Both the position numbers and the translations under genes were made by a program. The notes under the pieces were generated by a model, which had not been told where the DNA came from, did not search any database, and saw only the letters and a list, made by a program, of their open reading frames with translations. From contig OX465283.1 in assembly GCA_949987705.1 (NCBI GenBank), positions 91,995,813 through 92,059,812 on the forward strand: a stretch of DNA of 64,000 nt. Direction: 5' to 3'. Source of the DNA: Thereva unica (lineage: Eukaryota; Arthropoda; Insecta; Diptera; Therevidae). Below, one piece after another: positions 33,404 through 45,125 of the stretch; positions within the stretch are counted from its first letter, which is position 1; each line of letters starts with the position of its first letter.

Positions 33404-35286
33404 TCTATCTATATACAAAAAATGAATCATTGTTTTTTGTGTAATCGATGTTTGGAAAATTGGCTGTATGAAATGACTGATTGAGTGTTGTCTGTGTTAG
33501 AAGACCTCAATAGCAAGGTTTATGTTATGTAGTTTTCATAATTATGCCTCTTGGTATTTTTGCAATGGCGCTTGAAAAAAAATTGTCGATATCCCTACTC
33601 GAATTTTTTAATATGATATGTGAAATCGGTTTGTTTTATTATATGAAATTAAAAAAATTAAATCCTTAAGGATTGCAGCAGAGATAGTGGTGTCGAATTG
33701 TAAACGCATTAAACGAAACATATCATAATAAAGTCAGGGTGCGATTACATGTTATGATACTCTCATTGGTCTGACGTACACGGGTCAATACTTAATATGT
33801 GGTTAACCGGTTTGTTATCATACTCTCGGAGTACATAGGTATTGCTTCACCAAGATTGACTTTTATCTTTAGATGGGATATCAACGGGTATGTCCCAGTA
33901 ATGTTCCTTTATCTATAAGGCATTTGCGCATGTGTTAGTTTTGACGTAAAAAATTTTTGTTGAACAAGGTACAACACTTTAATAGTTTTCGACAAAAGCT
34001 TATGCAGGGCTGAGAATGAATTTAGGACCAGGAAAAACAAAAATTCTGGCCCATTTCAATAGATTTTGTTTTAACAATCAAGTAAAGTTACTTTTTACTT
34101 TCAAAATTTGTTAATGGCTACGCTTTTTGATCAATATATTAAGTTAATCAAAGTTACTAAAAATTACCAAGTATTTTTATAATAATTCTTTTTAACTTCC
34201 CAGTTTATAGGGAAGCTACTGTAATCGGTCCGATAATAATCGTAATTGTCAAAGTATTTTTATTTTTCAAGATTCCAATAGCATTTTAAACATAGTGATG
34301 GGAAAAACTATGTATGTGTGTGTAGGTGTGTGTACGTACTTCCGTGGTCATTTTTTTTTCTGCACGAAATTGCGCGAACCAAAAAAGAAGCATGATCGAA
34401 GCGTTTTAACGAAAAAATTTCATAAAATTCGGTTGAGCCGTTTTTTTTTCTGTTTAAACGACGTATGTACCTCAACGATATCGCGCGAACCAAAAGTGAT
34501 GTCAACGTCGCAAAGTAGGGCTCGCTCATAGAAGGCTCTGCTCAAAACTCAATTTTCAAAATGGGGAAATTTTTCAAAAAAATGTATCATCGTAGTTGTA
34601 ATAATGTATCAGATCACGTGTAAAAATATTAAGTCGCTGACTGCTATGAGTCATCGAGCGCATGAGCATAAAGTTCATAGTTTAGACAAAATAATACTTC
34701 TGCGAAATCAAAAACAAAATATTTAAAGGTAACATTTTTGATTTAACATTTAGTACGACCCACCGGGATATTCCCGGTAGCTTTTAGGGACACTCCAGCT
34801 CTGAGCTTATGTGAAAAAGAACAAAAAAATCTGAAAGTTCGTGCAGCCTAGCCGGCATTTAAATAATTTCGAAACCAACGGCAATTAGATAACTTGGAAG
34901 ATAAATGCTCAGGATTTTTAAGTTGAAAATCGTTGGGTCGTACCCTATTTGCCTTTATTGTCCTAGATCTTCAATGCTTACATAAATGTTCAATTTTGCA
35001 ATTTCGTCAAATCAATTAAATGCATGTTCAAATATATTGCGAAAGGGAGTGACTTGGCTATTTTTGGTGCTGCTATTGCAAATACCATCGACGAAATAAC
35101 ATAATATTAAATAGGACGTTATGTAAGCAGTAATGGAGCGGATTGGCAAAAGACTGTGGTTAATTTGGTAGGTCATCTCGAAAATGGCCAGCGCATATAT
35201 TTTCCACTGATAATGCTGCGGAAGCGCTGAGTGACCATCATCCACCACATTGATGGGTGCAGCGAGGCGCACCGGGTTCCAGCTAG
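33404..35286 (+). mobile_element. Helitron-like non-autonomous element
   Basis: It starts with TCTATCTATATAC directly after A. It ends with a small GC hairpin (GGTGC...GCACC at about 35252-35269), then GGGTTCCAG, then CTAG at 35283-35286 directly before T. TC start, 3' hairpin about 10 bases before CTRR and A/T flanks fit Helitrons, which leave no target duplication. Similar 3' ends (GGGTGCAGC..., CGGGTC(C)..., GCTAGTTTAT) occur at about 41396-41420 and 41656-41686. It contains a family-S fragment (34194-34515) and a small element with GTACGACCCA ends (34753-34943). No Rep/helicase coding seen. Confidence 0.5.
34194..34515 (-). repeat. Family-S repeat, truncated copy 6
   Basis: It begins AACTTCCCAG...GGGAAG (the terminal hairpin side) and continues TAATCGGTCCG, CATCTTTCAAGG-like, a (GT)n stretch and one to two diverged ~145-bp units. 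It ends near 34515 without reaching the ACTAGT end. Confidence 0.65.
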
Positions 35287-36279
35287 TTTATAGAAAATAT
35301 CAATATTGATGTAATAATGGCCTACTCAAAAGATATCTCACTGACGAAAAAAATAAAAATGCGGCGTTTTGTTTTCCGTTGTTATTTTTTTTTTTTTTTT
35401 TTTTCAAACATCAATTTAGTCAACTTTCGAAAAGCTTAGCTTCCTCCCCAAAACACTAAATACTGTATTATCGGCACCAAATTTTAGTCAGAGAATTCAC
35501 ACAGGCCCTTAATATTGTATTAGGGGTATTCACCCAAAAAGGTAAAGTTACATTTTCGTATTTTAGTAAACTAACTCTGCCCTGTTAAGTGAACACCTAT
35601 TTTATTTATTCCCCAAATTTTGTTTAAAATAATAATATACTATAATATGATATACTATACTCTAGAAATCAATTTTATTGACCCCAAATTACTTTATACT
35701 TTGATTTTCTTTACAATTTTTCAATATTAAATATTAGATCTATGTTTATCAATTTTTGCAATTTATAAAAACAATAAATATGTTTCCCAAGGTCGCAATT
35801 AGTGTCGTCAATTTTAATCATCAATCGCTAGCCATTAACGGATTTTAAAATTTCGCGACATTATAAGAGTGTAGAGTGAGTGTAATCCAGTTGATTTAAA
35901 AAAAATGAAATTGTATATAGACTACACTCACTTTACAGCGGCCATTTTTAGCTTTTTTTTTCATCAGACGACATTTGCAGTGCAAACTCGTGTTGATCCA
36001 GTCACTTTGTCAGTCCTTCGGTAAGTAATTTTATAGTTTAATAATAGGAAATTCATATTAATTAAATATTATTTACAAGTGATTTATCGGCCTTGTTCGG
36101 TAGATAGAGTTAGATGTCGTAGTATAGTGGTCGACCTACGGAACTAGACAAGTTATTTAAATGTCATATGAATATATAGTATAGTCCCTATTGGTCATAT
36201 TTCTACACTCATAAAAGAAAACTCTGCATTCATTGGTCCTCTTTTCTAAATAGATATTGTTTATCTGTTTTATAACAAT
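35287..36279. other. Mostly unassigned DNA; possible 5' exon/intron of a gene-like unit
   Basis: 35960-36020 (CAGACGACATTTGCAG... to TCCTTCG) is followed by GTAAGT, a consensus donor. 36240-36253 (CTCTTTTCTAAATAG) is a plausible acceptor just before the ATG at 36280. A short inverted pair (GAGTGAGTGTAAT and its complement) lies at about 35876 and 35926. No protein evidence apart from the next feature. Confidence 0.3.
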
Positions 36280-36342
36280 ATGCCGCCTGCAAAAAAGCCA
36301 AAGTTATCTAAAGAGGAGATAGCCATAGTTAGGCAAAGTTAA
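36280..36342 (+). other. N-terminal coding-like stub cut by a 13-bp-flanked insertion
   Basis: ATG at 36280 opens MPPAKKPKLSKEEIAI, a lysine-rich N-terminus resembling the start of a DNA-binding or transposase protein. The frame is crossed at 36315-36327 by GGAGATAGCCATA, which recurs at 42854-42866 on the far side of a 6.5-kb composite. Reading from the second repeat gives only a short frame (KKLTITVSP, stop). Too short to assign. Confidence 0.25.
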
Positions 36343-36473
36343 TTAAAAATTTAGCTTCGTCAATCGTTATTCCGTTACTCAAAAAGTTAACTTCGTTAAT
36401 CGTTAATGCGTTAGCTTGTTGTAAATGTAGCGGAAGTTAAAGTTAATCGTTACGCTAACTATCGAATATTTTT

Positions 36474-37708
36474 AACTTCCCAGTATGGGAAGTTATTGTA
36501 ATCGGTTCGAAAATCGAAATCGAAATTTTCGACGTATTTTCATCTTTCAAGGAGCATTTCAAGCAAAAAATTGGGAGGAAGTATGTGTGTGCGTACGTAT
36601 GTGGTCATTTTTTCCTGCACGATATCGCGCGAACCAAAAAAGATATTGACGTACTTGAGGTGCCGTTCGAAGCGTATTAGCGACAATAAAATCTGAAAAA
36701 TTTTCATAATATTCGGCCGAGCGGTTTTTTGGTTTAAGCGACATAAGTGATTTTTGCACCTGCACGATATCGCGGGAACTATAAAAGATATCGACTTAGT
36801 TGACGTGCCGTTCGAAGAGAATTAACCAACATATGATCTGAAAAGAGTTTCATAAAATTTGGTCGAACCGTTATTTTTTTGTTTAAACGACGTTTATGAT
36901 TTTTGTACCTGTACGATACCGCGCGAACTATAAACTATATCGACTTCATTGAGGTGCCGAAAAAAGAATATTAACGAAGAAATGCTCTGAAAAAACTTCA
37001 TAATATTGGGTCGGGCCTTTTTTGTTTAAATATAAAAACTTTGGCTTATTGTCAGAAAGACCTTAAATTGACAAGTTTTGCTAATATCTAATAAACTCGA
37101 TGGAATGAGACCCGTTCTAAACGAAGTGATCTATATCCGGTTCTGCACAGCAATAGCCTTCAAACAAAACATCACTTGTCAAAAACCGACAACCTTTCAA
37201 AATCGTGCAAAAATTTCGTTACCCTTTACAACCTTTTTAAACCTTGGATTGGCACTTTTTGACGGGGAATTGTTTTCTACGCGTGATACAGTTTCAGAAA
37301 ATTTCGGTTCATCCCGGGATTTCCAGTAGTTACCGCAAAATTTGTTCTTTTTGTCAAATCTGTCAAGTACTTAACAGTTACAGTTTTGCTAATATATCCG
37401 GAAAGCTTTGGAATTTCCAAATGAAGTCATTCCCTTCTCAGTTTTGTCAACGGCGCTTCAGCCCGCTCAATACGAATTTGAACACAATTTGTTTATTTAC
37501 GTTCGGGAAAAACAAAATTTCTAGAATTTTTTTTAGAGTAACCACTATTATATTATTTGAACTAGGATTACTTTGTCCCCAGTTCTGGTACTAGTCAATT
37601 TGCCAATTGTGCTAAACGTATAACTATTGTTTACTGCGTCTTCGTTCATCATACTGGGAAGTTAATCTTGTGGACCGATGATGGGGTCAAACCCACATCC
37701 CAACTAGT
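36474..37708 (-). repeat. Family-S repeat, copy 4
   Basis: The copy is complete from the terminal hairpin (AACTTCCC/AGTAT/GGGAAGTT, 36474-36494) to the ACTAGT end (37703-37708). After the hairpin come TAATCGGTTCG, a (TG)n stretch, about three ~145-bp units with CACGATATCGC-type boxes (to about 36980), then a unique part holding an 83-codon frame (37078-37329), then the TTCATCATACTGGGAAG and CCCACATCCCAACTAGT end. Orientation is opposite to copies 1-3. Confidence 0.75.
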
Positions 37709-38039
37709 TTTAATGTGAAATCAGTGAGTCAACCAAACAATAGGTTATTGCTAAAACAAAGGTATTATCACTTATCAGCTCTGGTATTATAGTATAGATA
37801 GAAAGATAAAGTAGGTTAGGATGGAAATATAAATAAAAAATTTTACCAACTTTTTTTTTTTTTTGTAATATTTACCCACCAAAAAAACATTAAAAATGTG
37901 AATTAGAAGTTCGTGGGCGCGAAATTATTTATTGGCACAGTTTAAAACACACTTATAACAAAAAAACGTGATATGTATTAGTCAAGATGAATCATTAATA
38001 GCATGAAATAATTAAACACGTGTAGCACTAGATAGAATC
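37709..38039. other. Short unassigned spacer
   Basis: AT-rich sequence between a family-S copy and the hAT relic. Nothing recognisable. Confidence 0.45.
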
Positions 38040-38590
38040 CCTGTAAACCTATTCATTAAAACAGGTCCGCCAATGAACGCTGCATCAGTTAAAGAATCTT
38101 TTGACTTCATGGTCAGCCGCATTTCTACCAAATACGGAACTTTACTTTTTAGAGACTTGTGACCTTAGACTTTTCTTTCGACTGAATTACAGTACTGAAG
38201 AATCCCCACCTTCTTCTTCATTATTGCTACTTCCGCTAACGCTATTCTTTTCATTTTGGTCCCTTTCTCGCTTCAAAGCAACTTACGCTTTCGTCTACAT
38301 ACTTTTCCTAACTAGAGGTGCTTTGCTGCTGTTATACTTCTCAAGCCATATCAGCCGGAACTTCGGGTAAAAGGCCGAAGCAAGTTCGCAACCTTCATCC
38401 TCCATAAGAAGTCCAAAAAGTTTATCTATGCCGGTTACTAGGGCATTGGCTAAAGCAGTACAGTACACAAAACCCCTCGACTTAATATCCTTCAATTTGA
38501 ACACTGTTGCAACAACACTATCGGCAGGAGAGAACCAATATATGTTTGAGCTTCTTCTTCAATTTGATCAAGCGCCCGATCCACCGGTCA
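38040..38590 (-). pseudogene. hAT transposase C-terminal relic
   Basis: Reading 38590 to 38040 through several frames: ALDQIEEEAQTYIGSLLPIV, then YCTALANALVTGIDKLFGLL with LASAFYPKFRLIWLEKYN (38470-38330), an acidic/serine linker with NNEEEGGDSS, and finally TDAAFIGGPVLMNRF. This order (YCEPLV-type block, FHPxFKLxWL-type block, acidic linker, FSxGGLVLxxKR-type block) is the C-terminal half of ZBED-like hAT transposases. Stops and a missing N-terminal half make it inactive. No TIRs identified nearby. Confidence 0.7.
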
Positions 38591-38672
38591 TATGACCTAT
38601 TAGTATTAATATGAATATTTTAGATAGAAGATACTCATCCATTTTATACATTCATTACCTTCACATTTTATT

Positions 38673-40049
38673 AACTTCTCAGTATAGGAAGTTATTGTAA
38701 TCGGTCCGAAAATCGAAATCGAAATTTTCGACGTATTTTCTTCTTTCAACGTCCCAGGAGCATTTTAAGCAAAAAATTTGGAGGAAGTATGTGTGTGATA
38801 TCGCGCGAACCAAAAACGATATCGACTCTGTTGAAGTGTCGTTCGAAGTGTATTAACCGAAATATGATCTGAAAAGGTTTTCATAAAATTCGGTCCAGCC
38901 GTTTTTTTGATTAAGCGGCGTAAGGGATTTTTGTACCTGCACGATATCGCCCGAGCCACGAAAGATATTGACTTACTTGAGGTGCCGTTCGAAGCGTATT
39001 AGCGACAATTTAATCTGAAAAGATTTTTATAATATTCGGTCGAGCGGTTTTTTGGTTTAAATAACATAAGTGATTTTTGTACCTGCACGATATCGAGAGA
39101 ACTATAAACGATATCGACTTGACGTGCCGTTCGAAGAGAATTAACCAAAATATGATCTGAAAAGATTTTCATAAAATTCGGTCGAACCGTTTTTTTTTTC
39201 TTGTTTAAACCACGTTTATTATTTTTGTACCTGCGCACTCTAAAAACTATATCGACTTCTTTGAGGTGTCGAAAAAAGAATATTAAAGAAGAAATGCTCT
39301 GAAAAAATTTCATAATATTCGGTCGAGCCTTTAATTGACAAGTTTTGCTAATATCTAATAAACTCGATGGAATGAGACCCGTCCTAAACGAAGTGATCTT
39401 TTTTGGGTTCTGCACAGCGATAGCCTTCGAACAAAACATCACTTGTCAAAATCCAACAACCTTTAAAATTGTGCAAAAATTTCGTTACCCTTTACAAACA
39501 GCGCGAATTTTTCAAACCTTGGATTAGCACTTTTTGATGGGGAATTCTTTTCTACGCGTGATACAGTTTCAGAAAATTTCGGTTCATCCCGGGATTGCCA
39601 GTAGTTACCGCAAAATCTGCTCTTTTTGAACAAGTCTAACAAGTACTTTACAGTTACAGTTTTGCTAATATCTCCGAAAAGCTTTGGAATTTCCAAATGA
39701 AGTCATTCCCTTCCCAGTTTGTCAACGGCGCTTCAGCACGCTCAATACGAATTTGAACACCCGCTTTAGTGCAGCGAGCGAAATACGGTGGAAATGTTTG
39801 TTTGCTAACGTTCAGGAAAAACAAATTCTCTGGTCAAATCTGGTGGATTTGCCACTATTATAGTTATTTGAACTAGCTTTTTCAGGATTACTTTGTCACC
39901 AATTCTGATACTAGTCAATTTCCCACTAGTGCTAAACGTATAACTATTTTGTAAGAAGTCAGTTTATTCCATCTTCGTTCATCATACTGGGAAGTTAATC
40001 GTGTAGACCGAAGGCCGAAGGAAGGGGTCAAACCCACATCCCAACTAGT
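38673..40049 (-). repeat. Family-S repeat, copy 5
   Basis: It starts with the terminal hairpin (AACTTCTCAGTATAGGAAGTT-like, 38673-38693) and ends at ACTAGT (40044-40049). It has four ~145-bp units (CACGATATCG boxes near 38940, 39087 and others), the partly frameshifted conserved open frame (39345-39527 plus downstream), and the AACGTTCAGG...CATACTGGGAAG end region. The best preserved copy with copy 4. Confidence 0.75.
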
Positions 40050-40120
40050 TTCAATATGATTACATCCTGATCGCTGAAAAAGGCTTTCTATAAACTCAAC
40101 GAAAAGTAGCCAGCCGCATA

Positions 40121-42652
40121 CTAGTCCAATCAATCTACGGAATCACCATGTTAATTTCCAGACAATTGAAGGCAGGAAAAAAAATATGGGCGTGTAGAAC
40201 ACTTAATTTGAAGAAGGATAGCGTTTTTTTTACGGAACTGCATTGGCGAACTTAACCTAAAAAATTCGCAAAAGTCAAAAAACCGGTTTTTCGCCAATAA
40301 AACAAAACGTTGAGCTCGGATCCGAAAAAGTTAAATTATAAAGTTATAGGTATTAAAATTATCTTTCAATTGATGTGGTACAAAATATTGGTTAGTGTCT
40401 TATACATGGAGAAAAATGCTAAAAACCGCTAAAAATCGCTTCTTTTTCTTTTATTTTTTTCTTTTTATTGATGTGACCTAGAAACTTTTTATTTGGTAAA
40501 AATGTTGCTTTTGGCAATCTGAAAACTCATTATTTTTTTTGGCTCGAAATTTTGCAAAATATTGGTGAAATTTCGATTTATGTAAAAAAAAGCGTTTTCG
40601 TAAAATCCTTCGTCTACAGCTCCTCGACCTCGTAGGACATTTTTTCGAAGCTCTTTTTCTTCGTTAAGAGTTGGACTATCATGCACTATAAGTTAAAATT
40701 GGAGTTTTTCAATTTTATGTACAAAAAACTCCACCGCAAAAAAGACAAGTTTTTTTGCCGCAAAAAAGACAAGTTTTTTATTTCATTATTTTTCGACTCT
40801 AAACTACTATTTAATAAAAGTTTATATTCCTTTTACTAATTTTAAAATAAAATAAATTAACCGTACGACCGTCAACAGCGAAGACATTTTTTTAAATAAT
40901 CTGTGAATCTAATATCTCACACTTTTATAGGAATAATTTGTTTTTGGTTGATCTACATGAAAAGTAGTTGAAGAGTTGCATGTTGTATTTTGAAGAGTTG
41001 GGTTTATTTAAATGGTTTAACGTTGGTGGTTTTTAGAGAATAAATAGGTAATTTGGTCATACATGATAATAAAAATTGGTTTTTTGGGATGGCTTTTTCC
41101 AACTATAAAAAATTGTTTCATTTTTCAATTATTCTCGAAAAATTTTGTTATTGCAGACTTCTAGAGTTAAATTAAAAAAAGCTATAGAAAATGGCCCTTG
41201 AATTTCGAGTCCTGGATGCGGCTATTTGCATTAATTTTAAATATTTTAACGTTCAGGCAATTTTGGTCATAGTTCAAAAAAATGTATTTTGAATCTAATG
41301 ACTCCAACTTTTATAGGAAAAGTTGGTTTTTAATTATTGGTTGATAAAAGTTGAATTTAGAAGCTTTGAAATGATTTTAAATATTTAAACGTTAGCTGCA
41401 GCAAGGCGCACCGGGTCCTGGCTATCCAAAATACAGAAAATAAGCAGTTCATTGCGACACTGCATCTGTGTATGAAAATTCATATCTCGAAAAATGATAT
41501 GTCAATGGATGGTTTTTATTGTCGCGATCAACATGTCAGATCCCTAATAGTTTCACATTTTGTTATTTGGAATCAAAAATACCAAAAAATTGCCCTTTTC
41601 AAACTCCCTTACGGTATATTAAAATGCTCCACCTGATTACTACTATTGGCTTATGGGTGCAGCATAGCCGGGTCCCAGCTAGTTTATATAATGAAAATTG
41701 ATTCGAACAACCAGAAATTACTACAGCGCGAAAAGTGGCCGCTCACCAAGTAAACATTCTACGTAAAAGATGAAATTGCACATGATCCGTGCTGTTGAGA
41801 CGTCAATAACAACTTGTATGTATGTAGTACAGTAAATATTGAACAACAATATGTCTCAAGTTCACAGGTATTTAACAAAGGAAAAAGGCTCCGTTATTTA
41901 AAAAAATGTCTTCGCTGTTGACGGTCGTACGGTTAATTTATTTTATTTTAAAATTAGTAAAAGGAATATAAACTTTTATTAAATAGTAGTAGTCGAAAAA
42001 TAATGAAATAAAAAACTTGCAGTACAAAAACTTGTCTTTTTTGCGGTGGAGTTTTTTGTACATAAAATTGAAAAACTCCAATTTTAACTTATAGTGCATG
42101 ATAGTCCAACTCTTAACGAAGAAAAAGAGCTTCGAAAAAATGTCCTACGAGGTCGAGGAGCTGTAGACGAAGGATTTTACGAAAACGCTTTTTTTTACAT
42201 AAATCGAAATTTCACCAATATTTTGCAAAATTTCGAGCCAAAAAAAATAATGAGTTTTCAGATTGCCAAAAGCAACATTTTTACCAAATAAAAAGTTTCT
42301 AGGTCGCATCAATAAAAAGAAAAAAATAAAAGAAAAAGAAGCGATTTTTAGCGGTTTTTAGCATTGTTCTCCATGTATAAGACACTAACCAATATTTTGT
42401 ACCACATCAATTGAAAGATAATTTTAATACCTATAACTTTATAATTTAACTTTTTCGGATCTGAGCTCAACTTTTTGTTTTATTGGCGAAAAACCGTTTT
42501 TTTGACTTTTCCGAATTTTTTAGGTTAAGTTCGCCAATGCAGTTCCGTAAAAAAAAAACGCTATCCTTCTTCAAATTAAGTGTTCTACACGCCCATATTT
42601 TTTTTCCTGCCTTCAATTGTCTGGAGAATTTTCGTAGATTGACTGGACTATA
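40121..42652. repeat. Large inverted repeat (about 780-bp arms, ~980-bp spacer)
   Basis: The left arm is about 40121-40901, the right arm about 41879-42652, symmetric around 41390. Examples: CCAGACAATTGAAGGCAGG at 40158-40176 and its complement at 42607-42625; TTAACCGTACGACCG at about 40857 and its complement at about 41923. A 65-codon frame (minus 40686-40489; plus 42094-42291) translates identically in both arms, so the arms are very similar. The spacer contains Helitron-like 3' ends. A transcript would fold into a long double-stranded hairpin. No TIR or target duplication assigned. Confidence 0.85.
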
Positions 42653-42868
42653 CGAACACAGTGAATGTGCATGCACCGACATGACTTGACACTCATCGCG
42701 ACACCTAAGAAACGTTTGACGGACTTATGTTAACGGAAGCGGAATTAAAACGAAAGTTAATAAGACCGTTAATGGTTTTTGAAATTAACTTAAAAGTTAA
42801 TACGCTAAACGTTAATTAACGATTAACAAATTAACGGTTTGGTGCCCAGTTCTGGAGATAGCCATAAA

Positions 42869-43386
42869 AAAACTAACAATAACCGTCAGTCCCTAGATGC
42901 TTAAAATCCGCAAAATTTTAAATTTCTCATAAAATACTACATAAAGTGACTGGCCCCTTTAGGTATGACAAAATAAATTAATCATGCATTACCTTATTAG
43001 GAAATGCAGTAGCATGTTAAATATAATAAAGACGCATTACTGTCAAAAGTGGCCCTAATTTTATGGAAACCCCCCTTTTACTGATTTAACAAAAAATAAA
43101 AGATACACTTATTTGTCAAGGGATCATTTACCAATATATTTCTTTTACAATAAGTACATATAATCATTAAGCACATAGATAAACGTTTCTTTTTTCTTTT
43201 TTAAAATTGCTAAAACGGCGCATGTAACCATTTTACTCTCTAAATCTCGAAATTTTACTTGCACATTCTGAAATTTACATATTATTGATAATATTCCAAC
43301 ACTTAATTACAATTTTTCTGTTAAAAAGTTTCGTTGCAGCCTTCGACATTAGCAGATTTATACAAAAATGTTAAATGCAAATTTAA
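42869..43386. other. Unassigned AT-rich DNA
   Basis: Follows the right 13-bp repeat. AAAGTGACTGG at about 42945 is the complement of CCAGTCACTTT at about 35998, which might mark termini of an older element around the composite, but no target duplication supports it. Confidence 0.3.
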
Positions 43387-44416
43387 CTAGTTGGGATGTG
43401 GGTTCGACCCTTTCGATCCACACGATCAACTTCCCAGTATGATGGATGTTGAATATATGATTGGATATTTTAATAATAAATGAACAATAGGCAATATAGA
43501 ATATAACTATAATACCGAGAATTTGTCACAATTGTTTATCAATATTTTCGCTAAAATGTCAAACTAAATGTGGGCACTTACAAGATTAGGATGACGAAAA
43601 TGTATATAAAATTGATGTATTAATGTTTTTCGGCACCTCAATGAAGTCGATATAGTTTTTAGTTCGCGTGGTATCGTGCAGGTACAAAAATCACTTAAGT
43701 CATTTAAACCAAAAACCGCTGGACCGAATATTATAAAAATCTTTTCAGATTATATTGTCGCTAATACGCTTCGAACGGCACCTCAAGTAAGTCAATATCT
43801 TTCGTGGTTCGGGCAATATCGTGCAGGTACAAAAATCACTTACGCCGCTTAAACAAAAAAACGGCTGGACCGAATTTTATGAAAATCTTTTCAGATCATA
43901 TTTTGGTTAATACTCTTCGAACGGCACGTCAACTAAGTGCATATCTTTTATAGTTCGGGTGATATCGTGCAGGTACAAAAATCACTTAAGTCATTAAAAC
44001 CAAAAAACCGCTGGACCGAATATTATAAAAATATTTTCAGATTATATTGTCGCTAATACGCTTCGAACGGCACCTCAAGTAAGTCAACATCTTTCGTGGT
44101 TCGGGCGATATCGTGCAGGTACAAAAATCACTTACGTCGCTTAAACAAAAAAACGGCTGGACCGAATTTCATGAAAATCTTTTCAGATCATATTTCGGTT
44201 AATACGCTTCGAACCACACCTCAACGAAGTCGATATCAGTTTTGGTTCGCGCGATATCGTGCAGGAAAAAATGACCACATCCGTACGCACACACACACAT
44301 ACTTCCTCCCATTTTTTTGCTTAAAATGCTCCTGGGACCTTGAAAGATGAAAATACGTTGAAATTTTCGATTTCGATTTTCGGACCGATTACAATAACTT
44401 CCTATACTGGGAAGTT
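43387..44416 (+). repeat. Family-S repeat, copy 3
   Basis: It begins ACTAGTTGGGATGTGGGT and ends with the hairpin AACTTCCTATACTGGGAAGTT-like at 44396-44416. The middle holds about five ~145-bp units in one orientation (repeated ATATCGTGCAGGTACAAAAA at about 43672, 43828, 43968, 44108), then a (CA)n stretch and TCTTTCAAGG-complement. The unique part with the conserved open frame is deleted; 43460-43620 is unrelated AT-rich DNA. Confidence 0.75.
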
Positions 44417-45125
44417 AAAAAATCTTTGAAGCGAAATGTAAAGTAAGCCTATTAACATTGTGTTAGATTGAGTCGTAACCTTAAAAATCCTTGTAATTTA
44501 AAGTAAGAAACCTCATCCCTCACTGATATCCGTGCTTTCCTATAAACAATCTATGGTGTTACTAAAGTGAACATGTGGTTTTATTATCCAATTGTGGTGT
44601 AATTTCAGCCGCAATTCGGGTTAATTGACAAAATCTGAACAGAGAAAAAATCCCCCTCATTTAAAATTATTGCTCACAAAGGGCAGTTTGTCAAGGACCA
44701 GAGCCCTAGGATAATTGTAGAAAACAAAATAAATCAGAAGTTGAGGAGTAATTGGGAGTAATAGCAATATTTTGTCGCAACAGTAAATTGATAAGGGAAG
44801 TTGTCGTGGGGTGCCCTTGTGATGTAACTGGTATATGTAATCAAGTTTTAGATTTCAATGCGAAGGGCAAGAAAATGTGTGAAGCGATCACTTGAAAAGG
44901 GAAAGGTTAAAGGGTTGTTGATTTATTGCTGGCGGTAATAACTGGCCAAAGGTAATGGTTCTTATATTTGATAACAAGATTTTTTGACAATGTTGGAACG
45001 GGGATCATGCAAAATTAACTTTCATGGTCCGGCGAAAACCCTGCAACTCATGGCTGAAATAATTATTGCTATCTACATATTTAAGAAAAGGCAACAATGG
45101 CTGGCAGACGAAACATGGAAAAGAT
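44417..45125. other. Unassigned DNA
   Basis: No recognisable gene or repeat. Open frames near 44984-45202 run into the following inverted-repeat element and are probably fortuitous. Confidence 0.4.

Larger units (their letters stand above)
36328..42853. mobile_element. Composite insertion flanked by a 13-bp direct repeat
   Basis: Identical 13-mers GGAGATAGCCATA at 36315-36327 and 42854-42866 bracket this region. The inner edges are both rich in GTTAA/TTAAC words: GTTAGGCAAAGTTAATT on the left and, inward from the right, AGAACTGGGCACC then GTTAATT. It contains two family-S copies, a hAT relic and a large inverted repeat. A 13-bp duplication is longer than most DNA transposons leave and suits LINE-type insertion, but no poly(A) is present. 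The outermost element is therefore unidentified. Confidence 0.45.

Noticed and set aside
38101..38370. Plus-strand 89-codon frame
   Set aside because: It is antisense to a recognisable hAT transposase relic.
40489..42291. 65-codon frame identical in both arms of the inverted repeat as a real gene
   Set aside because: Identity is explained by arm similarity; no motif, and the frame has no independent support.
35998..42955. CCAGTCACTTT / AAAGTGACTGG as termini of an outer transposon
   Set aside because: Only 11 bp match, no flanking direct repeat; could be chance.
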